A stretch of 64,000 bases of DNA from Marvinbryantia formatexigens DSM 14469 (GCF_025148285.1 NZ_CP102268.1:1302001-1366000), one strand, 5' to 3'. Shown: positions 9,169 to 18,929, numbered from the stretch's first letter. Notes: generated by a model from the sequence alone, not told the origin. Translations and numbers: made by a program.

Positions 9169-10221
9169 CTAGTTCTTCATCTTCGGGTCAAACGCGTCGC
9201 GCAGACCGTCGCCGAGCAGGTTAAAGCTCAGAATAATCAGACTGATAAGTATCGCCGGGATAAACAGCAGATACGGGTACGTGTTCAGACCGTTGATCGC
9301 ATCGCTGGCAAGGCTTCCCAGAGACGGCATCGGCACCGCCACACCAAGTCCCAGGAAGCTTAAAAAGCTCTCCGTAAAGATAGAGGACGGAATCTGCAGC
9401 GTCGTTGTAACGATCAGCGTACCGATACAGTTCGTCAGCAGATGCTTTTTAATAATTCTGGCATTCGACGCGCCAAGCGCCCGCGCCGCAGTCACATACT
9501 CGCTCTCCTTCAGGGTGAGGATCTGGCTTCGCACCATACGCGCCATACCGCCCCAGTACAGAAGCGCGAATACGATAAAAATACTGATAAGGTTGCTTCC
9601 AAGTGTCTGCACCCAGCCAAAGCCCGGCAGCGTGCCAAGCTTCTCCAGCGGCGCCTTTAATGCGAACGACAAAAGTACGATCAGCAGAACGTCCGGTATC
9701 GTGTATATGACGTCGACGATCCGCATCATGATAATATCTACCCAGCCGCCAAAGAAAGCAGCGATAGAGCCGAACAGGGAACCGATAATCAGGATGATAA
9801 CGGCTGCCACCAGTCCGACGATCAGGGAAACACGGCTTCCCATCATTACACGGATAGCATAGTCGCGACCATGCTTATCTGTACCGAAGACATGCGGGAA
9901 TACCTTTTCCCCGGCGTCTATGCGCGCCTGCTCCTCCTCGGAATACTCCATCGGGGCCAGATGCTCGCTTCCCCGGATCTGCTCCTCATAGCTGTACGGA
10001 TAAAAAGACGGTACAACAAAGGAGAAGAACATGATAATAATAACCGCCGCCAGGCTGACCATCGCCACCTTGTTTTTCAGGAGACGGCGCAGACCATCCT
10101 TCCAGAAGCTGACGCTGTCGCGCATCACCACGAGGCTCTCTTTTTCCTCGTCAGAAGCGGGAAGGAAGTCCTCCGGACGGATTCTTGCCTGAAAACTCAA
10201 CGGATTCGGATTTTCTTTCAT
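9169..10221 (-). CDS. oppC: Oligopeptide ABC transporter permease OppC
   Basis: Inner membrane-spanning subunit, 350 residues, with a long cytoplasmic N-tail and about six transmembrane helices. The BPD_transp_1 coupling loop is visible as AARALGASNARIIKKHLLTN. The N-terminal segment before the second helix (MFFSFVVPSFYPYSYEEQIRG) is typical of OppC/DppC. AGGAGG precedes the ATG. It pairs with OppB 13 nt upstream. Confidence 0.92.
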   Translation of the reverse strand: MKENPNPLSFQARIRPEDFLPASDEEKESLVVMRDSVSFWKDGLRRLLKNKVAMVSLAAVIIIMFFSFVVPSFYPYSYEEQIRGSEHLAPMEYSEEEQARIDAGEKVFPHVFGTDKHGRDYAIRVMMGSRVSLIVGLVAAVIILIIGSLFGSIAAFFGGWVDIIMMRIVDVIYTIPDVLLIVLLSFALKAPLEKLGTLPGFGWVQTLGSNLISIFIVFALLYWGGMARMVRSQILTLKESEYVTAARALGASNARIIKKHLLTNCIGTLIVTTTLQIPSSIFTESFLSFLGLGVAVPMPSLGSLASDAINGLNTYPYLLFIPAILISLIILSFNLLGDGLRDAFDPKMKN

Positions 10222-10234
10222 TTGCTTTCCCTCC

Positions 10235-11152
10235 TTACTTCAAATTAATACGCGGGTCTACGATCTTGTAGACAATATCCACTACTACATTCATCAGAAT
10301 CATCAGCGTCGCCAGGAAAATCGTGGTTCCCATGATAACCGTATAATCACGGTTGGTAATAGAGCCGATAAATTCTCCGCCCAGACCCGGAATCGTGAAA
10401 ATCTTCTCCACGATAAAGCTGCCTGTCACGGTATAGGCAAGCAGGGGTCCCAGGTATGTGATGACCGGAAGGATTGCGTTTCTCAGCGCATGCTTAAACA
10501 GGCTGACAAACTGGCTCAGCCCCTTCGCCCGCGCCGTGCGCATGTAATCCTGTCCAAGCACATCCAGCATAGAAGAGCGCATCAGACGGGTAATGTACGC
10601 CGTCGGATAGAACGCCAGCGCTGTCACCGGCATGATATAATGCTTCCAGGTACTTAATCCCAGCGTGGGCAGCCACCCCAGCTTTGCCCCGAATGTGTAC
10701 ATCAGCAGCGTACATACCACAAAGTTCGGCACGGCAATTCCGCAGGTGGCAATAACAATGATGATATTGTCCCCCACCTTTCCTCTCTTCATCGCTGACA
10801 GACATCCGAGCGGCACGCCGACACAGAATGCCACCAGAACCGCCAGTCCGCCGATTCGGGCGGATACCGGGAATTTTGTCGCAATAATAGATGAAACCGT
10901 ACGTCCGCGCTGCTTCAGGCTGTCCCCGAAGTCTCCGTGGAGCGCATCCCACATGTATGTACAGTACTGCTCAAACAGCGGCTTGTCCAGCCCGTACTTT
11001 GCCTCCAGTGCCTCCATCGCCTTCGGACTGACTGCTTTTTCTGATAAAAACGGACCGCCGGGTACCATATTCATCAGAAAAAACGTCAGGGTCGCAACTA
11101 ACCAGATTGTCACGACTGCCATGCCCAGACGTTTACAGATGTATTTAACCAT
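10235..11152 (-). CDS. oppB: Oligopeptide ABC transporter permease OppB
   Basis: First gene of the operon and second translocation subunit, 305 residues with six predicted membrane helices. It starts with the family-typical YICKRLGMAVVTIWLVATL and carries the coupling loop ARAKGLSQFVSLFKHALRNA. The ATG has AGGAGG four nt upstream and a near-consensus promoter about 35 nt before it. Confidence 0.93.
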   Translation of the reverse strand: MVKYICKRLGMAVVTIWLVATLTFFLMNMVPGGPFLSEKAVSPKAMEALEAKYGLDKPLFEQYCTYMWDALHGDFGDSLKQRGRTVSSIIATKFPVSARIGGLAVLVAFCVGVPLGCLSAMKRGKVGDNIIIVIATCGIAVPNFVVCTLLMYTFGAKLGWLPTLGLSTWKHYIMPVTALAFYPTAYITRLMRSSMLDVLGQDYMRTARAKGLSQFVSLFKHALRNAILPVITYLGPLLAYTVTGSFIVEKIFTIPGLGGEFIGSITNRDYTVIMGTTIFLATLMILMNVVVDIVYKIVDPRINLK

Positions 11153-11187
11153 CTTCCTTCCTCCTGTCTGTAAATAATCATTTTATA

Positions 11188-11216
11188 AATATACTTAATT
11201 TTGCCTGAAATGTCAA
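11188..11216 (-). promoter_or_regulatory. Strong sigma-A promoter of oppBCDF
   Basis: On the minus strand, a perfect -35 TTGACA (11211-11216), a 17-nt spacer and -10 TATATT (11188-11193). Confidence 0.8.
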
Positions 11217-11315
11217 GGAAATATCGCTCCGAAATGATGCCAGATACGCACATTTGTCCGCAGGAGCAGAACGGCAGCCGCGCTCACGCAGAAAATAAAC
11301 GCTTTGACGCCAAAA

Positions 11316-11341
11316 AAATATGCCGCTTGCGCGGCATATTT
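11316..11341 (-). terminator. Terminator of the DUF3798-importer operon
   Basis: An 11-bp stem (AAATATGCCGC) with a four-nt loop, starting just after the permease stop, with A/T-rich tails on both strands. Confidence 0.8.
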
Positions 11342-11345
11342 ATTT

Positions 11346-12587
11346 TTATTCAGCAGATTTCTTTTTCTTTCTTGCGTTTTCACTCCATGCATGCATTACC
11401 AGAGCAACCGCGATTACGCCGTAGCAGAGGAACACACGGAAGTATTCACCGATCGCCGCATCGCCGAAGAGGTTCTTTCCGGCTGCCGGAGCGAGGATAA
11501 ACATTAAGTGGAACAGCACGCATCCGAGCAGCGCCTGCGCGTTTGTCGCGCGCACCACCGACGCACCGCCGACCAGGATCGCCGCACCTGCGTACAGACC
11601 AACCTGGTTTGCTGCGCCGTAGGTCTGGAACGCTCCCATGTTCTGGACGAAAATGAGCTGTCCCCATCCTGCAAGCACCGTGGAAAAGATGGTTGCCAGG
11701 ATACGCACACGGTCAACATTGATACCGGAGGCGTTCGCCACGGTGCCGTTCTGTCCGACCGCACGGAACTGCTGTCCGAGCTTTGTGCGCATAATGCCCA
11801 CATTGAAGAGGCACAAAAGCGCCACCGTACCAAACGTCACCATAGGAATATTTACCATCGAAAAGAGTTCTTTTACCGGACCGAGCTGCGTGATAATTGC
11901 CACCACCGCCAGCGCACCAAGCTGAATGCCAAGCTTTCTGGCATTCTTTTTGTGGCTCTTCACGTATCCGTACACCAAAATGACTGCAATCACCGCTGCA
12001 AACACCAGCGTGGCCTGATGGAACGGCAGTCTCCAGAGCTTATCCAGCGAAGAAGCAATACCGCCCTCTTTGGAAAGGTCCATCGTATTTGCAATACCAG
12101 TAGAGCCTTTGATCGTCAGATCCGGATTCTTAATCGGAATAATGTTGTCAAAAATAAACAGGAACAGAAGCTGGTAAAGACCGTTTGCAAAATATCCGAT
12201 GACCAGACCGCCGATCATCTCCTGCCCCTTCATCTTGTTGTACAGCTTACCGATCAGCCAGCCAAACAATGTGGCAAGCGGAACCGTCATCAGCGCCGCT
12301 GCCAGGAAACCGCTGATTCCGGGGATTCCCCACTCCAGCACAAGCAGGCAGGCAATCTGCGCCGCCATCGCTCCCGTAGTGATGGCAAAGTTAATACCCA
12401 TACCTGCCACGATCGGGATAATCAGCGAAAGTACGATAAACATGTTCCGCGAAAGTCGTCCGAACAGCTCATACATCACATATGAGGGAGAGTATCCCGA
12501 AAATACCATACATCCCGCACAGAGGAGTACGAACATAATTGTTACTATATTGTTCCGCGCAAATTCGCGCACCTTACTCTTATCCAC
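11346..12587 (-). CDS. Sugar/nucleoside-type ABC permease (BPD_transp_2), orphan importer
   Basis: Membrane subunit of an importer with unknown substrate. It has about ten hydrophobic helices and BPD_transp_2-type features: LKIKGQEMIGG-like coupling region (LYNKMKGQEMIGGLVIGYF) and FRAVGQNGTVANASGINVDRVR. I place the start at the GTG at 12587 because GGAGG lies eight nt before it; another GTG at 12596 abuts the site directly. It overlaps the upstream permease by eight bases, so the two are translationally coupled. It is the last gene of the four-gene operon. Confidence 0.82.
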   Translation of the reverse strand: MDKSKVREFARNNIVTIMFVLLCAGCMVFSGYSPSYVMYELFGRLSRNMFIVLSLIIPIVAGMGINFAITTGAMAAQIACLLVLEWGIPGISGFLAAALMTVPLATLFGWLIGKLYNKMKGQEMIGGLVIGYFANGLYQLLFLFIFDNIIPIKNPDLTIKGSTGIANTMDLSKEGGIASSLDKLWRLPFHQATLVFAAVIAVILVYGYVKSHKKNARKLGIQLGALAVVAIITQLGPVKELFSMVNIPMVTFGTVALLCLFNVGIMRTKLGQQFRAVGQNGTVANASGINVDRVRILATIFSTVLAGWGQLIFVQNMGAFQTYGAANQVGLYAGAAILVGGASVVRATNAQALLGCVLFHLMFILAPAAGKNLFGDAAIGEYFRVFLCYGVIAVALVMHAWSENARKKKKSAE

Positions 12588-14484
12588 GACTGTCACCTCC
12601 CGACTTGGTCAGAGCATAGAGAATGATTCCCTGAGAGATAATGATTCGGCATACTTCGGAAATCGTACTCTGCGGAATGATTGCATTTGCCACCGGCATA
12701 CCGAGCGTCAGCACGCCCTGAAACAAAAATGTACCAATGATAACGTGGCTGATCTTTGCGCGGGACGTCGTCGCACCGCCAAGCAGGATGGCAGATGCCG
12801 CCAGAAAGCCCATCTGGCGCGGCGCCTGATAGAGCTGGATAAACCCAAAGCTCTGCGCATAGACGATGATACCGACCGCACCAAGCATGGTGGAAAGCAT
12901 CGTTCCAATGATACGCATCTTATCTACATTAATGCCGGTCGCCTCCGCAAAACGCGGGTTTGCACCTGCTGCCGACATGGCAATACCGGTTTTAGAACGC
13001 ATAAACAGCCATACCAGGAAGCAGCAGAGTGCGAAAAACAGCAGCAATCCCGTCGGAACCGTAACGCCAAAAATCTTAAAGGACAGGAAATCGTTCAGCA
13101 GATGCCGATAGGATGTCTGCAGACCAATCGTGGTACGAAGACCATTTCCCAGCGGCCACTTCATAATCTTGCTCTTAAACGGCAGAACCAGCCATGCGAT
13201 ACACATCAGCGAAACGATCGAGAAACCAACGTAGGTAGTGACGCTCATCTCGCTTCCCTTCAGACGGTTCAGCAGCATACCATATAAGCATCCGGTAACT
13301 GCCGAGATCGCCAGACCGACCACAACCGCAAACAGAAATCCAAACCAGCCGCTGAATCCAAACTCAATGCAGAGCAACCCGCCGATAATACCGCCGATAA
13401 TACCAATCGGCAGACCAAGATTCAGGCTGATACCGCACTGGATACCCGGCAGCATCGCCAGCACCAGAACACCGTTCATACCAAGTCTCACCAGCGTATT
13501 GCTGATCTGCCCCGGAAGGGACAGGTTATAAACATATGCCATCAGGCAGAGCAGTATGTAAAACATACCGATAATCAGACGCGGGAATCCAAGCTTCTTC
13601 ACCAGCGGTGTGTAAAACAACACTGCCACCGCAAGAATAAGCAGACCTACTGCAGTCGTCGCCAGCGTTTTTCCCTGACGCATGATGGAACCTGTCATGC
13701 CCGGATTCATTCCGCTTAAAGAAAGCGCCCGGTCATACTGTGTCTCGAAGGTATCACCCTGCTGCGCGACCGTGCTTGTGATGGTCGGCTTCAGCGTCGT
13801 CAGAATGTCGTCCGTGAGCGCCGGGAATACCTTTTTGATTTCCACGCAGAGCCCGTCATACGCTGCATCTACCTCTTCCTGCAGGGCAAGCATCTCTGCT
13901 GTTGCCTCAAAGCCGGACAAATCGACCGTTTCCTCCGCCATTTCCATGTCGCCCATATCGTCTCCGGCAGCATCTGCGGACATATCGTCAGCCGCCGCTT
14001 CGGTAGCGACCTCCGTCTCCTGCGAAACCACCTCGTCCGCGTGTTCTTCAATATAGCGCGCCTGCGCGTCAGCTTCCTCTGCAAAGTAAGCCTTCTGCGC
14101 GTCCGCCAGCACATTTAAGGATTCTGCCAGCGGAGCCGTATCGATTTCCGACAGGTCTACGGAACCGATTCCCTCCTGCTCGGCAAGCGCCCGCGCTTCC
14201 TCTTCTGCCTTCGTGCTCGCGTCACGGATCTCCGACATACCGCCGCCCTCTTCACGGACTTTCGCAGTCGCTTCCGTCTTCGCGGCAGCCACATATGCGT
14301 CAACCGCGCCTGTGCCGGCAGTATCCAGAATTGCCTGCAGGCGCATGTTGCTCAGAATCTCATTCCCTTTTTCCGAAGAGCGGGAAGACATACCGTACAT
14401 GCCGACGGCTCCGCAGATAATCGCTGCAATTACCAGTAAAACGCAGGCAATCATCTGTGGTTTCTTTATTTTAAGCTTGCTCAT
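12580..14484 (-). CDS. ABC permease (BPD_transp_2) with ~190-residue soluble insert after TM1
   Basis: Second permease of the orphan importer, 634 residues, nearly twice the usual ~330. After a first helix (IACVLLVIAAIICGAVGMYG) comes a stretch of about 220 residues of soluble, Ala/Glu-rich, predicted helical sequence, with an acidic Met/Asp patch (DDMGDMEMAEETVD). Then ordinary BPD_transp_2 helices follow, ending with FAEATGINVDKMRIIGTMLS and further helices. The insert should face outside. The ATG at 14484 has GGAGG seven nt upstream; the reading frame extends 19 codons further up without a good site. It overlaps the ATPase gene by 14 bases. Confidence 0.8.
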   Translation of the reverse strand: MSKLKIKKPQMIACVLLVIAAIICGAVGMYGMSSRSSEKGNEILSNMRLQAILDTAGTGAVDAYVAAAKTEATAKVREEGGGMSEIRDASTKAEEEARALAEQEGIGSVDLSEIDTAPLAESLNVLADAQKAYFAEEADAQARYIEEHADEVVSQETEVATEAAADDMSADAAGDDMGDMEMAEETVDLSGFEATAEMLALQEEVDAAYDGLCVEIKKVFPALTDDILTTLKPTITSTVAQQGDTFETQYDRALSLSGMNPGMTGSIMRQGKTLATTAVGLLILAVAVLFYTPLVKKLGFPRLIIGMFYILLCLMAYVYNLSLPGQISNTLVRLGMNGVLVLAMLPGIQCGISLNLGLPIGIIGGIIGGLLCIEFGFSGWFGFLFAVVVGLAISAVTGCLYGMLLNRLKGSEMSVTTYVGFSIVSLMCIAWLVLPFKSKIMKWPLGNGLRTTIGLQTSYRHLLNDFLSFKIFGVTVPTGLLLFFALCCFLVWLFMRSKTGIAMSAAGANPRFAEATGINVDKMRIIGTMLSTMLGAVGIIVYAQSFGFIQLYQAPRQMGFLAASAILLGGATTSRAKISHVIIGTFLFQGVLTLGMPVANAIIPQSTISEVCRIIISQGIILYALTKSGGDSRG

Positions 14485-16093
14485 GCGCTTCACCTCCCCT
14501 TTCCGGCTTAATACCCGACATGGCAAGACCGAAGTCCGCATCGGAGCTGTTTACCGGAAGTACATCTACAACCTTTCCTTCCGATACGATTGCAATATTA
14601 TCGCAGATGGAACGCAGCTCCATCAGCTCCGAAGAAACCATGACTACTGTCATGCCAAGCTCTCTGTTTAACTTCACCAGTGTCTCCAGCACCAGCTTCT
14701 TTGCACCGATGTCAATACCACGCGTCGGCTCCGACACGAACAGAAGCTTCGGATGCATCGTCAGCGCGCGGGCAATGCAGACCTTCTGCTGGTTGCCGCC
14801 GGAAAGCGTTCCGGTATGCTGAAGCGATGAAACGCAGCGGATATCAAGCTCCCTGATCATCTCTTCCGCATGTGCGCGTATCGCTTTGGTGTCCTTCTGG
14901 GTGGCACCCAGAAATTTCTTTGTATAATCGCCGTTAATCTGCATGGCATTAAACACGATATTGTCCTCGATGGATTCATCCAGCAGCAGTCCGACACCGC
15001 GGCGGTCCTCCGAAACCATCGCCATGCCGTCTGACAGAGCGGCTCTGGCATCGTTCAGTTTTACCTTCTGTCCCAGAAATTCCACGTCGCCGCTCGCCTC
15101 ATAAACGCCCATGATACCGTTCGGCACGCCGATCTTTCCCTGCCCGGCAAGTCCGCCGATTCCGAAAATCTCGCCCTGGCGCACGTTAAAGGAAACATCC
15201 TTTACCACCTCACCCGGCATATCCACCGCCAAATGGCTTACCTTCAAGGCAATCGGTGTATCCGCCGCAAACTCGCGCGGCTCGGCTGTCACCAGGGAAA
15301 ACTCCCCGTCACCGCCGGAACGTCCGATCATCATCTCCGCCAGACGCACGGCATTCGTCTCCGCTGTCGGGCAGGACGCCACGAACTGACCGTCCCGCAG
15401 AATAGTGATGGTATCCGCCGCGCTGATGACCTCATCCAGACGGTGTGTAATAAAGATGATCGCGATTCCCTTTGCCGCAATCTCCTTCATCACCTTCAGA
15501 AGCTGCGCAGCCTCGCTCTCCGTCAGAACCGCCGTCGGCTCGTCAAACACCAGAAGCTTCACGCCCTGTTTATCAATTTCACGCGCAATCTCGACAAACT
15601 GCATGTAACCGACCGGAAGTCCGGCAACCATCGTGTATTCACTGATGCCCATTCCTACGCTGTCCAGCGCCCTCCGCGCATCCTCAGCCATTGCTTTCAT
15701 GTCCAGCGATTCCATTTGGGAACCGAAAATGCGCGACATAATATTCGGTTTGGTAATCTCACGATTCAGTTTAATATTCTCGGTAATAGTAAAACCAGGA
15801 AGAAGCATAAATTCCTGGTGGACCATTCCAATCCCCTTCAGCATCGCATCATGCGGAGAGGCAATGACCGTCTTTTCTCCATCAATCAAAACTTCACCGG
15901 AAAAACCGCCGGTTGCATGAATCACAGGCATACCAAAAAGAACATTCATTAACGTACTTTTTCCTGCACCGTTTTCCCCAAGCAACGCATGTATTTCGCC
16001 CGGACGAATTTTCAGCGATACATTCGACAGAACAGTATTTTCACCATACCGTTTGGTGATATCTTTCATCTCCAGAATGTATTCTGCAGCCAA
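14471..16093 (-). CDS. Sugar/nucleoside-type double ABC ATPase of the orphan importer
   Basis: Two tandem ABC domains in 540 residues, as in RbsA/MglA/NupO-type ATPases. Domain 1 has Walker A GENGAGKST near residue 37 and Walker B LLVFDEPTAVL, but its signature is unusual (LPVGYMQFVEIAREI rather than LSVGxxQ). Domain 2 has a degenerate P-loop (GGLAGQGKIGVP), signature LSGGNQQK and SEPTRGID. The start is TTG at 16093 with GGAGG seven nt upstream. It lies between the binding-protein gene and the two permeases. Confidence 0.88.
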   Translation of the reverse strand: MAAEYILEMKDITKRYGENTVLSNVSLKIRPGEIHALLGENGAGKSTLMNVLFGMPVIHATGGFSGEVLIDGEKTVIASPHDAMLKGIGMVHQEFMLLPGFTITENIKLNREITKPNIMSRIFGSQMESLDMKAMAEDARRALDSVGMGISEYTMVAGLPVGYMQFVEIAREIDKQGVKLLVFDEPTAVLTESEAAQLLKVMKEIAAKGIAIIFITHRLDEVISAADTITILRDGQFVASCPTAETNAVRLAEMMIGRSGGDGEFSLVTAEPREFAADTPIALKVSHLAVDMPGEVVKDVSFNVRQGEIFGIGGLAGQGKIGVPNGIMGVYEASGDVEFLGQKVKLNDARAALSDGMAMVSEDRRGVGLLLDESIEDNIVFNAMQINGDYTKKFLGATQKDTKAIRAHAEEMIRELDIRCVSSLQHTGTLSGGNQQKVCIARALTMHPKLLFVSEPTRGIDIGAKKLVLETLVKLNRELGMTVVMVSSELMELRSICDNIAIVSEGKVVDVLPVNSSDADFGLAMSGIKPERGGEAHEQA

Positions 16094-16121
16094 TTTCTTT
16101 CCTCCTTACTAACCCGGAAAA

Positions 16122-16151
16122 CGGTCCGCCTCAACCAGATGAAGCGGACCG
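16122..16151 (-). promoter_or_regulatory. Intercistronic stem-loop between binding protein and ATPase
   Basis: Eight-bp arms (CGGTCCGC and GCGGACCG) with a 14-nt loop, 69 nt past the binding-protein stop; TTTTCC follows on the minus strand. It probably acts as an mRNA stabiliser or partial terminator that lets the first gene be expressed above the rest. Confidence 0.55.
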
Positions 16152-16220
16152 GCATATCCATTTGTCTATATGCAGCGGTCTTCCTTGTCCGCCGCCTTGT
16201 CTTTTTTCACCTGCTGCAGA

Positions 16221-17360
16221 TTAGTTGAGATAGTCGTTGAAGTCTACCGGAGCAAGCAGAATGGTGTAGTAGTTGTCGATGGTCGTGCCATCTGCGTTTA
16301 CGTAGTTCTCTACGATCGCACCCGGGCATTTTCCTTCGAACATAGCAACAACCTGATCATGATCGTTGCGCTCTGTGATAGTGCCTTCGATGAATGCTTT
16401 GGAGTACTCAACAGCAACGTCGATGATGGTCATGTTAACCGGTGACGGCCATGTGGAGTAACGTCCGACTGCATCATGCTCAGCCAGCTTTTCAGCGATT
16501 GCCTGCAGTGCTACTGTGTCATCGCCGCCAACTGCGATTTCCAGACCCAGAGAAGCCGGGAATGCATGGTACGGGCTCGGGCAGCACGGCTGCGGATAGT
16601 AAGCATCCGGCTGATCCAGGATCGCTGCCTGCAGCGGCTCCTGCATAGAGCAGTTTGTGGTGAAGAATGCTACCTTCTTGCCAGCGTACTCTTCCATCTT
16701 AGCCGGAACATCTTCCAGGATGAACTGCTGTGCGCCGGATACACCGGAGTCACCTGTCGGGTCGGGAGCGGTTGCTTCCACATACTCAATGCCAAGTGCT
16801 GCACAGTTCTCTTCCAGAAGCGCTTTACGTGCTGCGATGGTTTCCATTGCCAGATGACGCGGGAAGGAATAGTGTACAAATACCTCTACGCCCCAGTTTG
16901 CGCAGGTCTCCATGATGGTGTCACCCTGTTTTGCTTCGTTGGTGTAGAATACCAGGTCTGCCGCCTCAGAGATAACTGCCGGGTCTTCCTGCGGAACACC
17001 TGCGATCAGCAGCATGTCGTCGCGGCCAAGCTCTGTGCGGATCTTATCAAATGCAGCCTTTGCGCCCGGTACAGCCTGGCACATAACGATTGCTTTGATG
17101 TCCGGATCAGATGCGAAAGATACCAGCTTGGAGATGGTTGTCTCTGTCTCATCCATAAAGTTGTCCGGATAGGTATCCGTAACGATATGTTCCTCTCCGT
17201 AAGTTGCCACAGCACGCTCTGCTGCGCGGAACTCTTCTTCGCCCTGAGAGGTGGTCCCTGTCAGGATTGCGATTTTCCAGTTGCCTTCCTCTGCAAATAC
17301 GCCCATGTTAAAGGTGAGGCACATTGCCAGAGTCAATAACAAAAAACCTAACTTTTTCAT
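16221..17360 (-). CDS. DUF3798-family extracellular binding protein of the orphan importer
   Basis: 379 residues, with a signal peptide (LGFLLLTLAMCLTFNMGVFA) and a type I periplasmic-binding-like fold of the DUF3798 family (WKIAILTGTTSQGEEEF; NCSMQEPLQAAILDQPD; CCPSPYHAFPASLGLE). The one Cys in the signal peptide is preceded by LAM, a poor lipobox, so the protein is probably not lipidated. I use the ATG at 17360 (GGAGG about eight nt upstream), not the longer in-frame extension. It is first in an operon with a sugar-type ATPase and two permeases, which strongly supports a solute-binding role. The ligand is unknown. Confidence 0.8.
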   Translation of the reverse strand: MKKLGFLLLTLAMCLTFNMGVFAEEGNWKIAILTGTTSQGEEEFRAAERAVATYGEEHIVTDTYPDNFMDETETTISKLVSFASDPDIKAIVMCQAVPGAKAAFDKIRTELGRDDMLLIAGVPQEDPAVISEAADLVFYTNEAKQGDTIMETCANWGVEVFVHYSFPRHLAMETIAARKALLEENCAALGIEYVEATAPDPTGDSGVSGAQQFILEDVPAKMEEYAGKKVAFFTTNCSMQEPLQAAILDQPDAYYPQPCCPSPYHAFPASLGLEIAVGGDDTVALQAIAEKLAEHDAVGRYSTWPSPVNMTIIDVAVEYSKAFIEGTITERNDHDQVVAMFEGKCPGAIVENYVNADGTTIDNYYTILLAPVDFNDYLN

Positions 17361-17415
17361 TTCTCTTTCCTCCTTGTTTTCTCCTTTTGTTTTGCTTGCG
17401 CAAATATACTTAGTT

Positions 17416-17444
17416 AGTCTACCATATTTTTCAGCACTGTGCAA
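17416..17444 (-). promoter_or_regulatory. Promoter of the DUF3798-importer operon
   Basis: On the minus strand, -35 TTGCAC (17439-17444), 17-nt spacer, -10 TAGACT (17416-17421). Confidence 0.55.
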
Positions 17445-17503
17445 GATTAAATCGTCAAATTCGTGAAATTTTTATAAACTTTTTTAAATTTTTGCCAAAA
17501 AAA

Positions 17504-17526
17504 CCTGCCGGTCAAACGCCGGCAGG
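17504..17526 (-). terminator. Terminator after the L,D-transpeptidase gene
   Basis: Eight-bp stem CCTGCCGG/CCGGCAGG with a seven-nt loop, followed on the minus strand by a T7 run; it lies 18 nt past the stop. Confidence 0.8.
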
Positions 17527-17543
17527 GAAATTTTTTCTGAACA

Positions 17544-18815
17544 TCAATAAGAATATACAGTTGTATTATTCGGAATCGTATTGTATAAGTACCACAGGTC
17601 GTCCGACGCGCAGCGGATGCAGCCACCCGAAACAGCAGTACCTACCCGTGCTCCCAGGAGCGAGTGGAATGCGTTGCCATTGGGCGACCAGTAAACCACC
17701 GGCAGATTTTCATACCCCCACCGGCTTCTTCCGTAAATCTTGCGGATACCGCGCACCGAACCGGTACGCCCCAGCACGACCTTAAAGCTTCGCACAAGCT
17801 TCCAGTTTCCGACAGAACCCTTAAATACATTCACACGCGCACGGTACTGGTTGATCCAGATGAGATACTTTGTCGGACTGGTGAGGTTTTTGGAATTGAT
17901 AAATTCCTCCTTCACCGCCGTTGAATAATCGCTCTTTGCATTAAATTCAATGCCCGAAGTGCCGCCAAGGGCGCTCGCCTTAATCTTTACCTTCTGACCG
18001 TTTGTAAGATATCCGTACAGATACCCGCTGGTCGTCTTGCTGCTCACATACACTTTTGTGCCTGCTGAGAGCGTCTGGTTTTTCTTTTTATCATAATTAT
18101 AAACGGTCACTCTCTTTTTCGTTTTCCGGATGTAGCGGAAGCTGCGCACCGCCGCCGCTTTTGCGGAAAGCTGGATCGCCTCCTCTGACACCAGCGGGGT
18201 GTATGCGCTGTATGCATACTGCCCGGAGACCTTCCGGTAGCTTCTCACTGCGAAGGTATACTTTTTCCCGGCTGTAAGCCCGGTAAACTTGCAGGAGGTT
18301 CCGCTGACCGTTTTCGCCAGCGTATATTTCCTGGCAGCGCTGTCATAGCGGAACACCTGATATCCGGTGGCATTCGATGCCTTGTTCCAGTTGAGTTCCA
18401 GCGTCCGGCTGCCGTTTACGCCCACACGGAAGCCTGTCGGCTTCGACGGCTTTTTTATCTTCGACGAAACGGTAATTATATTGGACGGCGTGTCGCTCAT
18501 ATAGATTTTATTCTTCACTTTCCGGTAAGCGACCACCATAAAACGGTAGCTCTTTCCCGGCGTCATCTGCGTGACTTTGTACGATGTTGCTTTTGTATTG
18601 GCAAGCATTCTGACTCTTGTTTCATCCACCCGGTAAACATAATAGCCCGTCGCTTTGGAAACCTTGCTCCATTTCAGGGTAAAGCCTGTCTCACCCACAC
18701 TCGTGGCTTTTATCCCGTTCACCTTTCCCGGCTTATCATCCGCCGCCAGCACGCTTGCACTGCACAGCAGAAGCATTAGTACCAGCATGGTCAGGTATCT
18801 GGCTATTTTCCTCAT
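17544..18815 (-). CDS. Secreted L,D-transpeptidase (YkuD) with two FN3-like domains
   Basis: Cross-links or modifies peptidoglycan from outside the membrane. A signal peptide (LTMLVLMLLLCSASVLA) leads into two FN3-like modules at about residues 28-120 and 122-215. An SH3-like stretch follows, then a YkuD domain in the last ~130 residues. The catalytic motif is present: conserved His in HSLLGARVG and Cys in SGGCIRCA, about 15 residues apart. The similar FN3 sequence style in the secreted CAP protein suggests a shared surface-module pool. GGGAG precedes the ATG. Confidence 0.88.
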   Translation of the reverse strand: MRKIARYLTMLVLMLLLCSASVLAADDKPGKVNGIKATSVGETGFTLKWSKVSKATGYYVYRVDETRVRMLANTKATSYKVTQMTPGKSYRFMVVAYRKVKNKIYMSDTPSNIITVSSKIKKPSKPTGFRVGVNGSRTLELNWNKASNATGYQVFRYDSAARKYTLAKTVSGTSCKFTGLTAGKKYTFAVRSYRKVSGQYAYSAYTPLVSEEAIQLSAKAAAVRSFRYIRKTKKRVTVYNYDKKKNQTLSAGTKVYVSSKTTSGYLYGYLTNGQKVKIKASALGGTSGIEFNAKSDYSTAVKEEFINSKNLTSPTKYLIWINQYRARVNVFKGSVGNWKLVRSFKVVLGRTGSVRGIRKIYGRSRWGYENLPVVYWSPNGNAFHSLLGARVGTAVSGGCIRCASDDLWYLYNTIPNNTTVYSY

Positions 18816-18851
18816 TTTCGCTCCCTCATAGCTTTCCTTTTTCTACTTATT

Positions 18852-18880
18852 ATGATACTCCCAGACCGGTTTTCTGTCAA
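18852..18880 (-). promoter_or_regulatory. Promoter of the L,D-transpeptidase gene
   Basis: On the minus strand, consensus -35 TTGACA (18875-18880), 17-nt spacer, -10 TATCAT (18852-18857). Confidence 0.7.
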
Positions 18881-18929
18881 GAAAGACTGGTCTCCGGTTC
18901 ACTTTTTACTGCCCCGTCTCAAAAAGCTC

